Positions 28,738 to 38,382 of a stretch of DNA of 64,000 nt are shown in pieces; the first letter of the stretch is position 1, and every line of letters starts with the position of its first letter. The stretch is from a gamma proteobacterium HTCC2207 (GTDB lineage Bacteria > Pseudomonadota > Gammaproteobacteria > Pseudomonadales > Porticoccaceae), in contig CAJJDA010000010.1 in the NCBI GenBank assembly GCA_905182855.1, positions 1-64,000 of the forward strand, written 5' to 3'. The notes beneath the pieces are model-generated. The model was not told where the DNA came from and did no database searches. It was given only the letters and a program-made list of their open reading frames with translations. The position numbers were made by a program, and so were the translations under genes.

Positions 28738-29421
28738 TTATCCCTCTGCGGCAAGTTCTCGCATAGACGCAACACCCACGGGGCCACCGTCATACTCCAG
28801 CATTGCGTCGATTAGGCAGTCCCAGAGAAATTCAGCGGCACTGACATCGGTAAGGACGTAGAAACAGTGTGTCGTACCGAGATCATGACGAACAACAATG
28901 GCACTAGCTTTGGCAACGGAGGTTTGCGCGACCGCGTTATTGGCAAACTTATGTGGGCGCAGGTCAACACCACAGACCTTGGAGAACATCTCTGCGGCCT
29001 GACTGCCGGTGACCGCAAGCCAACAGTGACTGTCTGCTCTGGGCAGTGTGTATGTCTGCGGGCCAACAGCCATGCTGTCTAATCGTTCTATCTGTGTCGA
29101 TAAGGGATCTATATTACTTAGGATCAGCAGTTCGTGATAGGAAAGTCTTACCACCAAGCTCTGGTCCTTTTGGAGCAGCGCAAGATTGGGTCGCTCGGGA
29201 ATTTTGACGCCCTGACTTGTGGCCCACGTAGTCGCTCCGGCACCTTTAAATCCGGTGCGTGGCAATGTCGATAAATCAATCAATGCCAAACTTTTTGCCT
29301 GCGCGATCTCCTCAGAAGAGCCATAATTACTAACCAGTAATGTATCGCCAATCTGCTCGAACTCGGCACCGAGGGCAATGTGGCGACGAGATAGCTGGCT
29401 GCGTCTAAGTAAGGTGGTCAT
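28738..29421 (-). CDS. soxG: Sarcosine oxidase gamma subunit family protein
   Basis: 227 residues. The C-terminal part (LPRADSHCWLAVTGSQAAEMFSKVCGVDL and LWDCLIDA) fits the gamma subunit, a GcvT-like small subunit of the heterotetrameric enzyme. It starts two bases after the alpha gene. Gamma subunits diverge quickly, so the identification rests mainly on gene order. It works in the cytoplasm with the B, D and A subunits to oxidise an N-methyl amino acid. Confidence 0.85.
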   Translation of the reverse strand: MTTLLRRSQLSRRHIALGAEFEQIGDTLLVSNYGSSEEIAQAKSLALIDLSTLPRTGFKGAGATTWATSQGVKIPERPNLALLQKDQSLVVRLSYHELLILSNIDPLSTQIERLDSMAVGPQTYTLPRADSHCWLAVTGSQAAEMFSKVCGVDLRPHKFANNAVAQTSVAKASAIVVRHDLGTTHCFYVLTDVSAAEFLWDCLIDAMLEYDGGPVGVASMRELAAEG

Positions 29422-29423
29422 AG

Positions 29424-32324
29424 CTACAGCTCCTGTCGCAATGTGTTTGGGTCATAAAAGGGTAGAGCGACCACCTCTGCGGTAACTCTCACTCCACCAG
29501 ACGATTTTATAGTAATTTTGCTTCCCGCCTGCGCGCTCAAAGGGTCGACGTAGGCCATGCCTATTGGCTTTCCCAGTGTCGGCGAATAGTTACAGGACGT
29601 GACGCGCCCAGACATCTGTTCGCCTTGCAGTACTAAATGGCTCTCAAGAGGAATAGGTGCGCTGAGATCATCGACGACAAAGCCCACCAAACTACGCAAG
29701 GGTGTTTTTTTCTGTAGTTCGGCTATCGTTCTGCCGCCGACAAAGAATGGCTTCTTGCGGCTTATCGCCCAACCCATCTGTATCTCCATGGGATTGGACA
29801 TAGCGTCAGTATCCTGACCGATAATAATATGACCTTTTTCTAGCCGCAACACTCGTTGTGCTTCAACGCCAAAGGGTTGAATACCTTGATCCTGCCCAGC
29901 CGTAATCAGGGCATCCCAAAGAGCTTCGCCATAATGCTGGGGGACGTGGATTTCATAGCCCAACTCACCGACAAAGCCTACCCGAATTACCCTTGCCGGT
30001 ATGCCAGCGACGGTACCTTCACGGACACCCATATAGGGAAAAGCCTCGGCAGACAGATCAATATCTAAACAGAGCTTGATCAGTACATCGCGTGCCTTGG
30101 GGCCAGCAATATTGACGCCACAATACGCCGATGTCACATTGGCAATATCGATATCTAAACGCCACTGGGCATTCCACTTAAGCATACTTTGATAGACGCG
30201 ATCGACGCCACCGGTAGTGGCCGTGACATAGTAATGGTTATCACTAAAACGACAGGCTACCCCGTCATCAATGACCACGCCAGCTTCATTGGTGAGCAGC
30301 GCATAGCGCGCCCGACCGACAGGTTGCTTGAGAAAAGCAAAGGTATAGAAACGGTTGAGAAATTCACCAGCATCCTTACCACGCACCTCAATACCGCCCA
30401 GAGTAGAGACATCCACTAAGCCTACGTTGTTACGCACATTAACCACTTCATTATTAATGCAAGCTTCACGATCATTGGCTGAGCCATAAAAGGCAGGGCG
30501 ATACCATTCGCCGGCTTGCAGCATCTGTGCGCCAGCTTCGACATGCCGATAATGCATATTGCTTCGCCGCGCAGGATAAAAACTGCGTCCAGCACTGTGA
30601 CCTAACTGTTCTGGTGCAAAAGGCGGTCGTGCTGTGGTCACGCCAGTTTGGGCGACGGTGCGCTTGGTTGCTGCAGCCACTAATCGTGCCGCTGCCAGTG
30701 CGGAGTGACGTCCCTGAGAAGGCCCCATCCCACATGTAGAGTAACGCTTGACTAGCTGAATATGCTCGTAGCCATCGCGGGTAGCATTGATAATGTCGGC
30801 TATGGTGAGATCCTCATCAAAATCGACAAACTCTTTACCGCTGGGATGAGGGAAAATAGGCCATGGATGGTTGGGGCTAACGCCTGTCTTAGCAATTATT
30901 TCTGGTATGGTGGTCTCAGTAAAACCCAGTGCATTTGTGGCCAGGATTGCTGCGCGCGAGGCCTCTGCTAAGCAGGCATCGAGGTCCCAATGGCTGTTGA
31001 CCGAGCCTGCTACTTGCATCGCCTCGGGACAGTTGGTCAATGTAAACATGGCGCTGGAGTCGTCATAGCTTAGCTGCCCGCCAGCCTGACAGACCAGCTG
31101 ATAGGTTGGCGTGTACCCAACAGCCATACACAGCAGATCGCAAGAGATCGACTCAGATTGCGGACCACAGATTCCCGTGCTGGTGATGGGGCGAATGTCG
31201 ACACCAGATAAATGATTGTTAGTTTTCTGCGCCGCAAAGACGGCATGACCAGTCAGAATGCGAACGCCACGTGCTGCGATTGCCTTGCTAATAGCATCCT
31301 GCGTAGGAGTATCACGTAAATCGACAATGGCCTTCACCTGAACACCGGCATCGAGCAAGTCCAGAGCATTGGCGTAGCCATCATTATTACCCGTGACAAT
31401 CACAGCAGCACTTCCTGGACGAATACCATAGAGGTGGATCAATCGCTGCGCGGCGCTACTCATCATGACACCGGGTAGGTCGTTATTGTGGAAAACGGCC
31501 TGCTGTTCCAAGGCGCCAGTGCAGAGAATCACTTGTTTGGCGCGTACCTTATAGAGTCGTTTACCACGAATGATCGGCAACCAGTTATCGGCAAACCAAG
31601 CGTTACAGACTGCGTCGGTCATGCTGGTAATGTTGTTATTGGCATCGATTTGTTGAAGAAGTTGATCACGTAGCTGTTGACCCCGCAGACCCTCTGCGTC
31701 AAATCGAGCATAGTTTAATGAGCCTCCCAATGTTGGGTTCTCATCGACCAGCAATACCTCGCAGCCGTCCACTGCAGCGGTGAGGGCAGCTTGCAGTCCC
31801 GCTGGGCCAGCGCCGACAACGACGACGTCAAAAAATTTGTATTGCTTGTCGTAATAGTCAGGCTCTAGCTGCTGATTAATCACGCCCAGACCCGCTTTCT
31901 TACGGATTAGTGGCGCCCACTTTTCCCACATACCTCGCGGCTTAAAAAAAGCTTTGTAGTAAAAGCCCACGGGTAAAAAACGTGAGAATAGACCTAGCAG
32001 GGCACCACGATCTCGTTTTAGGCTACCGCTATAGTTCTGCGCCATCACTCTCAGGTTTTCGCTAATGAGCTCGCGGTCTGCCAGCGCGTTGGGGTTGGAC
32101 TGAAGCTGAATCATGGTGTTGGCATCTTGCCCGGCCATAGTCAGGGTGCCCCGGGGGCGGTGATATTTAAATGAACGGCTTAGTAACCATTGATTGTTGG
32201 CTGCCAAAGCGCTGGCGATACTGTCGCCCAGGAACCCTTGGTAGGCAGTACCTTCAAAGCTAAATTTGATCGGCTGATCACGGTTGATCAGACTGCCATA
32301 GGGCTTAGCGAGACGTTGATTCAT
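29424..32324 (-). CDS. soxA: Sarcosine oxidase alpha subunit family protein
   Basis: 966 residues, as expected. The order is an N-terminal 2Fe-2S-like/ubiquitin fold (FSFEGTAYQGFLGDSIASAL), a NAD/FAD domain (VVVVGAGPAGLQAALTA, residues about 165-470), then a GcvT-like folate-binding domain (residues about 590-960, with EVRGKDAGEFLNRFYTF). In sarcosine oxidase the methyl group passes to tetrahydrofolate in this last domain. The start overlaps the soxD stop by four bases. N-methylglutamate dehydrogenase has a homologous large subunit, so the substrate is not certain. Confidence 0.9.
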   Translation of the reverse strand: MNQRLAKPYGSLINRDQPIKFSFEGTAYQGFLGDSIASALAANNQWLLSRSFKYHRPRGTLTMAGQDANTMIQLQSNPNALADRELISENLRVMAQNYSGSLKRDRGALLGLFSRFLPVGFYYKAFFKPRGMWEKWAPLIRKKAGLGVINQQLEPDYYDKQYKFFDVVVVGAGPAGLQAALTAAVDGCEVLLVDENPTLGGSLNYARFDAEGLRGQQLRDQLLQQIDANNNITSMTDAVCNAWFADNWLPIIRGKRLYKVRAKQVILCTGALEQQAVFHNNDLPGVMMSSAAQRLIHLYGIRPGSAAVIVTGNNDGYANALDLLDAGVQVKAIVDLRDTPTQDAISKAIAARGVRILTGHAVFAAQKTNNHLSGVDIRPITSTGICGPQSESISCDLLCMAVGYTPTYQLVCQAGGQLSYDDSSAMFTLTNCPEAMQVAGSVNSHWDLDACLAEASRAAILATNALGFTETTIPEIIAKTGVSPNHPWPIFPHPSGKEFVDFDEDLTIADIINATRDGYEHIQLVKRYSTCGMGPSQGRHSALAAARLVAAATKRTVAQTGVTTARPPFAPEQLGHSAGRSFYPARRSNMHYRHVEAGAQMLQAGEWYRPAFYGSANDREACINNEVVNVRNNVGLVDVSTLGGIEVRGKDAGEFLNRFYTFAFLKQPVGRARYALLTNEAGVVIDDGVACRFSDNHYYVTATTGGVDRVYQSMLKWNAQWRLDIDIANVTSAYCGVNIAGPKARDVLIKLCLDIDLSAEAFPYMGVREGTVAGIPARVIRVGFVGELGYEIHVPQHYGEALWDALITAGQDQGIQPFGVEAQRVLRLEKGHIIIGQDTDAMSNPMEIQMGWAISRKKPFFVGGRTIAELQKKTPLRSLVGFVVDDLSAPIPLESHLVLQGEQMSGRVTSCNYSPTLGKPIGMAYVDPLSAQAGSKITIKSSGGVRVTAEVVALPFYDPNTLRQEL

Positions 32325-32617
32325 GCTTGGTCCTCTATGACGCTAAACGCTTTTCGTTGACTAAAAACTTCACTGGCTTCGAAGGTTCGAATAACCTGAT
32401 CAGTAATTGTATTGCGCTCCGCTAGAAACCAAAACGTGCTAGCTGTATGGCACCACCATTCAGTAACTACGCCAGCAGCATTATCATGAAAGAAGACATA
32501 CTCCGCCCACTGACGGGCATCCGTTTTATTCTGGTCTGGCATCAAATGGAACTCTCCGCCATAGGTAAACTCTGAAATATTGCGCGGACCATTGAGGGGG
32601 CAGGTTAATAGTTTCAT
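32321..32617 (-). CDS. soxD: Sarcosine oxidase delta subunit family protein with a degenerate zinc site
   Basis: 98 residues, normal length. The opening LLTCPLNGPRNISEF and RQWAEYVFFHDN fit the delta family. The usual zinc ligands CPxCG and HAHGC are mostly missing: the second Cys of the first pair is Asn, and the second site reads CHTAS. Only the first Cys remains in place. A structural zinc is therefore unlikely. The gene overlaps soxA by an ATGA and follows soxB by 11 bases. Confidence 0.85.
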   Translation of the reverse strand: MKLLTCPLNGPRNISEFTYGGEFHLMPDQNKTDARQWAEYVFFHDNAAGVVTEWWCHTASTFWFLAERNTITDQVIRTFEASEVFSQRKAFSVIEDQA

Positions 32618-32628
32618 TGCATGAGACC

Positions 32629-33870
32629 TTAGTGGCTAGCGGCAGTGGCGCCGGCTTCGTTTATTTGTTCAAACCGATAGAAGCGCTCTAATTCAAATGG
32701 CTTTATTAGGTCGGGAACCTTTTTGGTGGCGACCAGTTCAGCCATGGTTACACCGCAGATAGGTGTCGCCTTGAAACCCCAGGTGCCCCAGCCGGCATCC
32801 AAATAGTAATTTTCTACCGGACTGAGGCCCATGATCGGGCTGTAGTCTGGCGTCATGTCCGTGGTGCCTGCCCACTGGCGCAAAAGCCTAGCCTGAGCTA
32901 GAAATGGAAATAGTTCCATAGCCGCTGCGCTCAGTGACTCTCTTTGCTCTAGCGTAGCTCTGGTATGGTAAAGGGGGTAGGGGTCAGAACCACCACCGAT
33001 AACAAACTCACCCCTAGAGGTCTGGTGGACATAGACATGCACCTGCGGTGAGCTGACATGGGGCGTTAAGACAGGTTTGTAGGGTTGCGTCACCATAGCT
33101 TGCAACGGGTAGCAGTGAATCGGTAATGGGATGCCCGCTTTTTTAGCCACTATCGAACTGGCTCCTGCCACGGCCTGCACTACCGCACCACATTCAACAC
33201 GACCACGATTAGTTTTTACCGCCGACACGCGACCCTGAGTGATTTCTATGTCTTCAACTTCGGTGAGCTGATGTAATTCTACTCCCCGCTCGCAGGCACC
33301 TTTAGCGTAGCCCCAGGCCACAGCGTCGTGACGTGCTGTAGCACCGTCCTCATGCCAGAGGCCGGCCATAATAGGAAAGCGACTATCTTCAGACATATTT
33401 AGATTGGGGACTAACTCGGCAATAGTCTGTCGGTCAACTAGTTCTGAGCGCACACCCAGATGCTGGTTCACTTCGGCTCTCCAACGAAAGCTGCGGATCG
33501 CCGCGTCGCTATGGGCCAAGGTAAGCTGGCCACGATTTTCCATCATCACGTTGTAGTTAAATTCATTACTCAGATTATTAAACAGCTTGACTGATTCACT
33601 ATAAAAATTAACCCCAGCCTCGGTTAAATAGTTGGAACGAATAACCGCCGTATTACGAGCGGTGTTGCCACCACCTAAATAGTTTTTTTCAAGAATCGCA
33701 ATATTGGTAATACCATGGTATTTGGCAAGATTATAGGCGATGGCAGTACCGTGACCGCCGCCGCCAATAATCACTACGTCGTAGTGTTTTTTAAGCTCCG
33801 TAGCCGGTGTAAAGTGATGTTTCGCTGGGTAATCAGTGCTGAGTCCATACTTTAGTAATCCAAACGGCAT
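32629..33870 (-). CDS. soxB: Sarcosine oxidase beta subunit family flavoprotein
   Basis: 413 residues. The dinucleotide motif VVIIGGGGHGTAIAYNLAK is at residue about 30. ATARHDAVAWGYA contains the His that carries covalent FMN in this family. The C-terminal flavin site reads GWGTWGFKATP, where typical sarcosine oxidases have GWGTGGFKATP. This subunit holds the substrate site for oxidation of the N-methyl amino acid. It is the first sox gene and follows purU by 52 bases. Confidence 0.9.
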   Translation of the reverse strand: MPFGLLKYGLSTDYPAKHHFTPATELKKHYDVVIIGGGGHGTAIAYNLAKYHGITNIAILEKNYLGGGNTARNTAVIRSNYLTEAGVNFYSESVKLFNNLSNEFNYNVMMENRGQLTLAHSDAAIRSFRWRAEVNQHLGVRSELVDRQTIAELVPNLNMSEDSRFPIMAGLWHEDGATARHDAVAWGYAKGACERGVELHQLTEVEDIEITQGRVSAVKTNRGRVECGAVVQAVAGASSIVAKKAGIPLPIHCYPLQAMVTQPYKPVLTPHVSSPQVHVYVHQTSRGEFVIGGGSDPYPLYHTRATLEQRESLSAAAMELFPFLAQARLLRQWAGTTDMTPDYSPIMGLSPVENYYLDAGWGTWGFKATPICGVTMAELVATKKVPDLIKPFELERFYRFEQINEAGATAASH

Positions 33871-33922
33871 AGTGTTTATCTTCCCATTCGCTTTCTTGCG
33901 AATACTATTACATTGCTAATGG

Positions 33923-34829
33923 TTAACCTGCGAGAAACACCACAGTTTTGTTACCGTCGAGAAATACTCGGCGTTCAACGTGATACTTAACGGCCTTAGC
34001 TAGCGCCATACATTCATTGTCTCGGCCTACTCGGACCAGATGTTCAGGACCGTAGCAGTGATCAACACGGGTCAGAATCTGTTCAATAATCGGACCCTCA
34101 TCAAGATCAGAGGTCACGTAATGTGCTGTGGCACCAATCACTTTCACTCCGCGATCATAGGCCTGGTGGTAGGGCTTAGCGCCTTTAAAGCCAGGCAAAA
34201 ATGAATGGTGGATATTTATGCAGCGACCCGATAGCTTCTTAGTCAGGTCGTTAGACAAAATCTGCATATAGCGCGCCAGCACCACCAGTTCAGATTCTGT
34301 CTCGTCAATGATCTCCAGCAGGCGGTTTTCCTGTTGCGTTTTAGTCTCTTTGGTCACGGGTAAATGAATGAAGCGGATTCCCTCACGCTCAACCATCGGC
34401 CGCAGATCTTGGTGATTGGAGACTACTGCAGTAATCTCGACGTTAAACTCACCTTTGCGGCTGCGGTAAAGGAGATCGTCTAGGCAGTGATCATATTTAG
34501 ACACGAGTAGCAGCGTCTTTGCTGGCTCTGCCGGATTGTGAAACTTCCAATCCATATAGAACTTTCTCTGAGATCTCGATGAAAGCCTCAGTCATTGCCT
34601 CAATGGAGGGAGACTCTTCCTGTCTGCGGAATACGGCGCGCATGAAAAATTTATTAGTAGATTCATCATCAAACTGCTCAAGTGCACAGATGTAGCAGTC
34701 TCGATCAGCGAGAAAACTAGTGACCGCTGCAACAACGCCACTACCGGCTTGACAGGTTCCGGTAAAAATAAAGTGTTCGTCGTTATGAATTATCATATTA
34801 TGGGCCTTTGAGTTTGTGGTATTGGACAT
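33923..34829 (-). CDS. purU: Formyltetrahydrofolate deformylase PurU (one frameshift)
   Basis: PurU releases formate from 10-formyltetrahydrofolate and restores the folate pool when N-methyl groups are oxidised. The N-terminal ACT-like domain (EHFIFTGTCQAGSGVVAAV, FFMRAVF) and the catalytic domain (VVLARYMQILS, INIHHSFLPGFKGAKPYHQA, IGATAHYVTSDLDEGP, GNKTVVFL) are in different frames. One extra base at about 34555-34558 breaks them between EKV and MDWKFHNP. Restored length is about 301 residues. The ATG at 34829 has GAGG six bases upstream. It leads the sox transcript. Confidence 0.88.
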
Positions 34830-35056
34830 TCTAAGCCTCAACAGCCAATTGCAACAGATAAATTAGATCCATCTAGCCGTCGTACATCATGGGCAGACTA
34901 AGCAAACTGGTCAATTTAAACAGCCAGTAATAAGCAACATTAATAGAAACATTTTGTATCGTCTAATAATATATGGAATACTCGTTTAGCGTTTGTCAGA
35001 TCGTGATTAGGTGAGGATTAAAGCCCGAGAATATTGTGTCAGAGACAGGCAGGGAT

Positions 35057-35191
35057 ATGGCCAGAGATTATATTAACGAGGACGAATTGCGCGCTCTGTT
35101 ACCCGGTCATTCAGTTGACAACTCGTGGGCGCAACACCATCATCAGCCAAGTCTTGCAGCACTGATTCAGCAGTGGAGGGCTGTCCTTTAG
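35057..35191 (+). CDS. Possible small protein, 44 aa
   Basis: A 44-codon frame opens at 35057 with GGCAGGGAT upstream: MARDYINEDELRALLPG, then a His-rich stretch and LAALIQQWRAVL. I do not recognise the product. It lies between the purU promoter and the SLT lipoprotein gene, on the latter's strand. The acidic-hydrophobic pattern and the ribosome-binding-like sequence make it plausible, but length alone gives little support. Confidence 0.3.
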   Translation: MARDYINEDELRALLPGHSVDNSWAQHHHQPSLAALIQQWRAVL

Positions 35192-35247
35192 GTGTTTTTT
35201 TAAAAGCTAACTTGATTATAGGCGGTAAGAGTATCTTTTTTTTCCTA

Positions 35248-35861
35248 TTGAGTATAAACAGACGATTTGTGTGGTTACTTGTGGCTATCACTATTGGAGT
35301 TTCTGGCTGTTCCACCTATCAGCCAACCCAGACTAATGACGTCTGCAAAATCTTTTGGGGTGAGACTGACTGGTACAAAGACGCCCGTAAATCGAGTAAG
35401 CGCTGGGGTACGCCGATCGCGATTATGATGGCTATCATCAACCAGGAGTCCACCTTTCGTCCCTGATGTCAGGCCTGAGCGTCCAAAATTCCTGTTCATC
35501 CCTTTGCCGCGTAAATCCTCAGCCTATGGCTACGCGCAGGCCCAGGATCCCGGTGTGGGGTGACTACCGAAAAGACACCGGTAACTGGAGTCATGATCGT
35601 GACAATTTTGCTGATGCGATCAATTTTGTTGGCTGGTATACCGACGTCACTCAGCGGCGTCTCGGGGTTTCGAAATGGGATGCCCAAAGGCAGTATCTGG
35701 CTTACCACGAAGGCTGGGGTGGGTATTCTCGCGGGTCGTTTAATAAAAAGCCTAGCCTCAAGAAAGTGGCTCTCAAAGTTAAGCGTCAGGCAGACACCTA
35801 CGGAGCACAACTCAAACGGTGCAGTGGGGCGTTAGATAAGTCAGTGAAGGGTTGGTTTTAA
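35248..35861 (+). CDS. SLT-type lytic transglycosylase lipoprotein (two frameshifts)
   Basis: The start is probably TTG at 35248, giving a lipoprotein signal RRFVWLLVAITIGVSGC with lipid-modified Cys. AIMMAIINQESTFRP holds the catalytic Glu of the transglycosylase fold. Two extra C bases, both in CCC runs (35461-35463 and 35549-35551), break the frame. The middle piece reads DVRPERPKFLFIPLPRKSS, then AYGYAQAQDPVWGDY, and the end includes YLAYHEGWGGYSRG. The restored protein has about 203 residues and would cut peptidoglycan from the periplasmic face of a membrane. Confidence 0.8.
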
Positions 35862-35958
35862 TTGATTCCCTCATTAACCTGTCTCCACAGTGACATCAAA
35901 AATTGTCGCTAGCACTTAATATAAAGCTCGAGCAGGTCAACTAATTTAAGAGAAAACC

Positions 35959-37419
35959 ATGGCTACAAAGCATGTCGACGTCATTATTATTGGCGCGGGT
36001 CTTTCTGGTATAGGCGCAGCCTGCCATCTTGAGAAGGACAGTCCGAATAAGAGCTACGCCATTTTAGAGGGGCGCAAGGCCATGGGTGGAACCTGGGATT
36101 TGTTCCGCTATCCGGGGATTCGCTCTGATTCTGACATGCATACCTTAGGTTACAGCTTCAAACCGTGGATACATGAAAAGTCTATTGCCGATGGTTCGGC
36201 GATTCTTGACTATATTCAGGCGGCTGCCAAAGACTATGAGGTCGAAAAGCATATTCGCTATAACCATCATGTGACCAAAATAGCCTGGGATACGAGCGCC
36301 GCTATTTGGACTGTGACGGTCACTGAAACAGGCAAGCGGGCAAAAAAAATGACCTGTAAGTTTATCTATAGCTGCACCGGGTACTTCCGTTATGATCAGG
36401 GCTATACCCCAGAATATCCCGGTGTCGGTCAGTTCAAAGGTCAGGTGTTCATCCTCAGAAATGGCCTGAAGACCTTGATTACAGAGATAAACGAGTCGTG
36501 TTATCGGCAGTGGCGCAACGGCCATTACACTGGTGCCGGCCATGGCCAAGGCAGCTAGACACGTGACAATGTTGCAGCGGTCGCCAACCTATGTGGTATC
36601 CCGCCCGGATAGAGATCAGTGGGCTATAACACTGGGTAAGTATTTGCCGGCCAAATTAGCCTACATGTTAGTTCGATGGAAAAATATTTCGCTGCAGGCG
36701 ATGATCTTTCAGTTTAGTCGTCGTCGTCCAGAAAAACTTAAAGCGATGCTCCGCAAAGGCGTGAGGGCTTGGTTGGGGTCAGACTTTGATATAGCTACCC
36801 ACTTTACGCCGAAATATAACCCCTGGGATCAGCGGCTGTGCCTAGTGCCCGATGGTGATTTATTCCGATCATTACGCAAAGGCACCAGCAGCGTTGTCAC
36901 TGATCAGATTAAAACGTTCACTAAAACGGGCATTAAGCTGGCCTCTGGCGCACTGCTCAAGGCCGATATTGTGGTCAGCGCAACCGGCCTTGAATTGCTG
37001 GCTATGGGTGGCATGGAAATCGTAGTTGATGCTAAGGTTGTCGCGATACCGGAAACCCTCGGCTATAAAGGCATGATGCTTAGCGATGTCCCCAATTTTG
37101 TTCTGGCGTCTGGGTATACCAATGCCTCTTGGACCCTAAAGTGCGACCTGACCAGCGAATATGTCTGTCGTATGTTGAATTACATGGACCACAAGAAATT
37201 CGATTACTGTGTTGCCCGCAATAATAATCCTGATATGGATCGGGTTAGGCTTTCATAGATCTGAACTCTAGTTATATCAACCGTTCGATTGACCAGTTCC
37301 CCAAGCAGGGAACTCTGTCACCTTGGCGCTTGCATCAGAATTATCTGTTGGATGTAATGAATCTAAGATTTGGTTCAATGAACGATGGCGTCATCGAATA
37401 TGGGTACAGGCCGCCCTGA
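35959..37419 (+). CDS. Flavin-containing Baeyer-Villiger-type monooxygenase (three frameshifts)
   Basis: The FAD site IIIGAGLSGIGAACHL and GGTWDLFRYPGIRSDSDM open the chain. Single missing bases occur at 36449-36451, 36500-36501 and about 37250. Repairing the first creates the fingerprint FKGQVFHPQKWP, which matches FxGxxxHxxxWP of Baeyer-Villiger monooxygenases. Repairing the second creates the NADPH motif VVVIGSGATAITLVPAM. Repairing the third extends the C terminus through RPFIDLNSSYINR to IEYGYRPP. Restored length is about 487 residues, normal for the family. It should insert oxygen into ketones or oxidise soft nucleophiles; the substrate is unknown. Confidence 0.88.
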
Positions 37420-37545
37420 CAGATGGTTAGGCTTGCGATCATGCCGCTCTATAGGCCTGTTAGCTTAGGCGGCTGGCTCGCTGCTCCGGCAGGTAGCCAA
37501 GGTTGCCGCTGCAGATTTCAGGAAAGGCATTGGACAGGTAAGCCT

Positions 37546-38382
37546 TTGTTAAGCTATAGACATTCTTTTCATGCTGGTAATTTCGCCGATCTTCTCAAGC
37601 ACATTGTGTTGGTTGAAATTCTGGACTACTTGATTCAAAAAGAAGCAGGCTTTGAGTATATCGACACTCATGCCGGCGCCGGTCTTTATAGTCTTTCGTC
37701 TGTAGAGGCCCAAAAACTGCAGGAATATGCAGGGGGAATTGGTAAATTAGACGCCGAAGACTTTCCCGAGTTGGCCCGCTATTTTGAAGTGGTAGGCTCA
37801 TTTAATCCTTCTAAGGAGCTGGAGTTTTATCCGGGTTCGCCGATGATCGCCAACTTTTTCCTGCGTTCGCAAGACAGGGCTTGGCTGCATGAGTTGCACC
37901 CGAGAGACTATGATTTACTTCGCGAGACTATGTCCGAGAGTACAATAACAAGGGTGCAGCGGCAGGATGGGTTTGAGGGGCTCAACGGATTACTGCCGCC
38001 AACGAGGCGGCGTGGACTGGTACTGATTGACCCCTCCTATGAAATCAAATCGGACTACGATCGCGTGGTTACGAACCTTGTCACTGGCCACAAAAAATTT
38101 AGTCAGGGTATTTTCGCCCTTTGGTACCCCGTAATCGACAGGCGCACCATTGATAAATTGCAGGCCAAACTCATTAAAAGTGGTATCAGGAATATTCAGC
38201 GTTTTGAACTGGGCATTTACGCCGATGATTACGCAAGAGGTATGACCTCATCTGGAATGATCGTGATTAACTCACCTTGGACGCTATTCAATAAGATGTC
38301 TCAGGTATTACCTAAGCTCGCCCAGCAAATTGGCGAGGCTAACAACGGCCATTTCAAATGTGACGTCATGGTGCCCGAGTAG
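37546..38382 (+). CDS. rlmJ: 23S rRNA m6A2030 methyltransferase RlmJ
   Basis: RlmJ methylates A2030 of 23S rRNA. The hallmark LLSYRHSFHAGNFADLLKH opens the protein, with YIDTHAGAGLY and YPGSPMIA for SAM binding and LIDPSYEIK for catalysis (DPPY-like). I chose TTG at 37546 because the product then begins exactly where family members do and has 278 residues. The frame extends upstream to 37423, but that part is not family-like. GGACAGGT lies upstream of the TTG as a possible ribosome site. Confidence 0.92.
   Translation: MLSYRHSFHAGNFADLLKHIVLVEILDYLIQKEAGFEYIDTHAGAGLYSLSSVEAQKLQEYAGGIGKLDAEDFPELARYFEVVGSFNPSKELEFYPGSPMIANFFLRSQDRAWLHELHPRDYDLLRETMSESTITRVQRQDGFEGLNGLLPPTRRRGLVLIDPSYEIKSDYDRVVTNLVTGHKKFSQGIFALWYPVIDRRTIDKLQAKLIKSGIRNIQRFELGIYADDYARGMTSSGMIVINSPWTLFNKMSQVLPKLAQQIGEANNGHFKCDVMVPE

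Noticed and set aside
37423-37545. N-terminal extension of rlmJ
   Set aside because: The family begins at MLSYRHSFHAGN, reached from TTG 37546; the upstream residues resemble nothing in the family.
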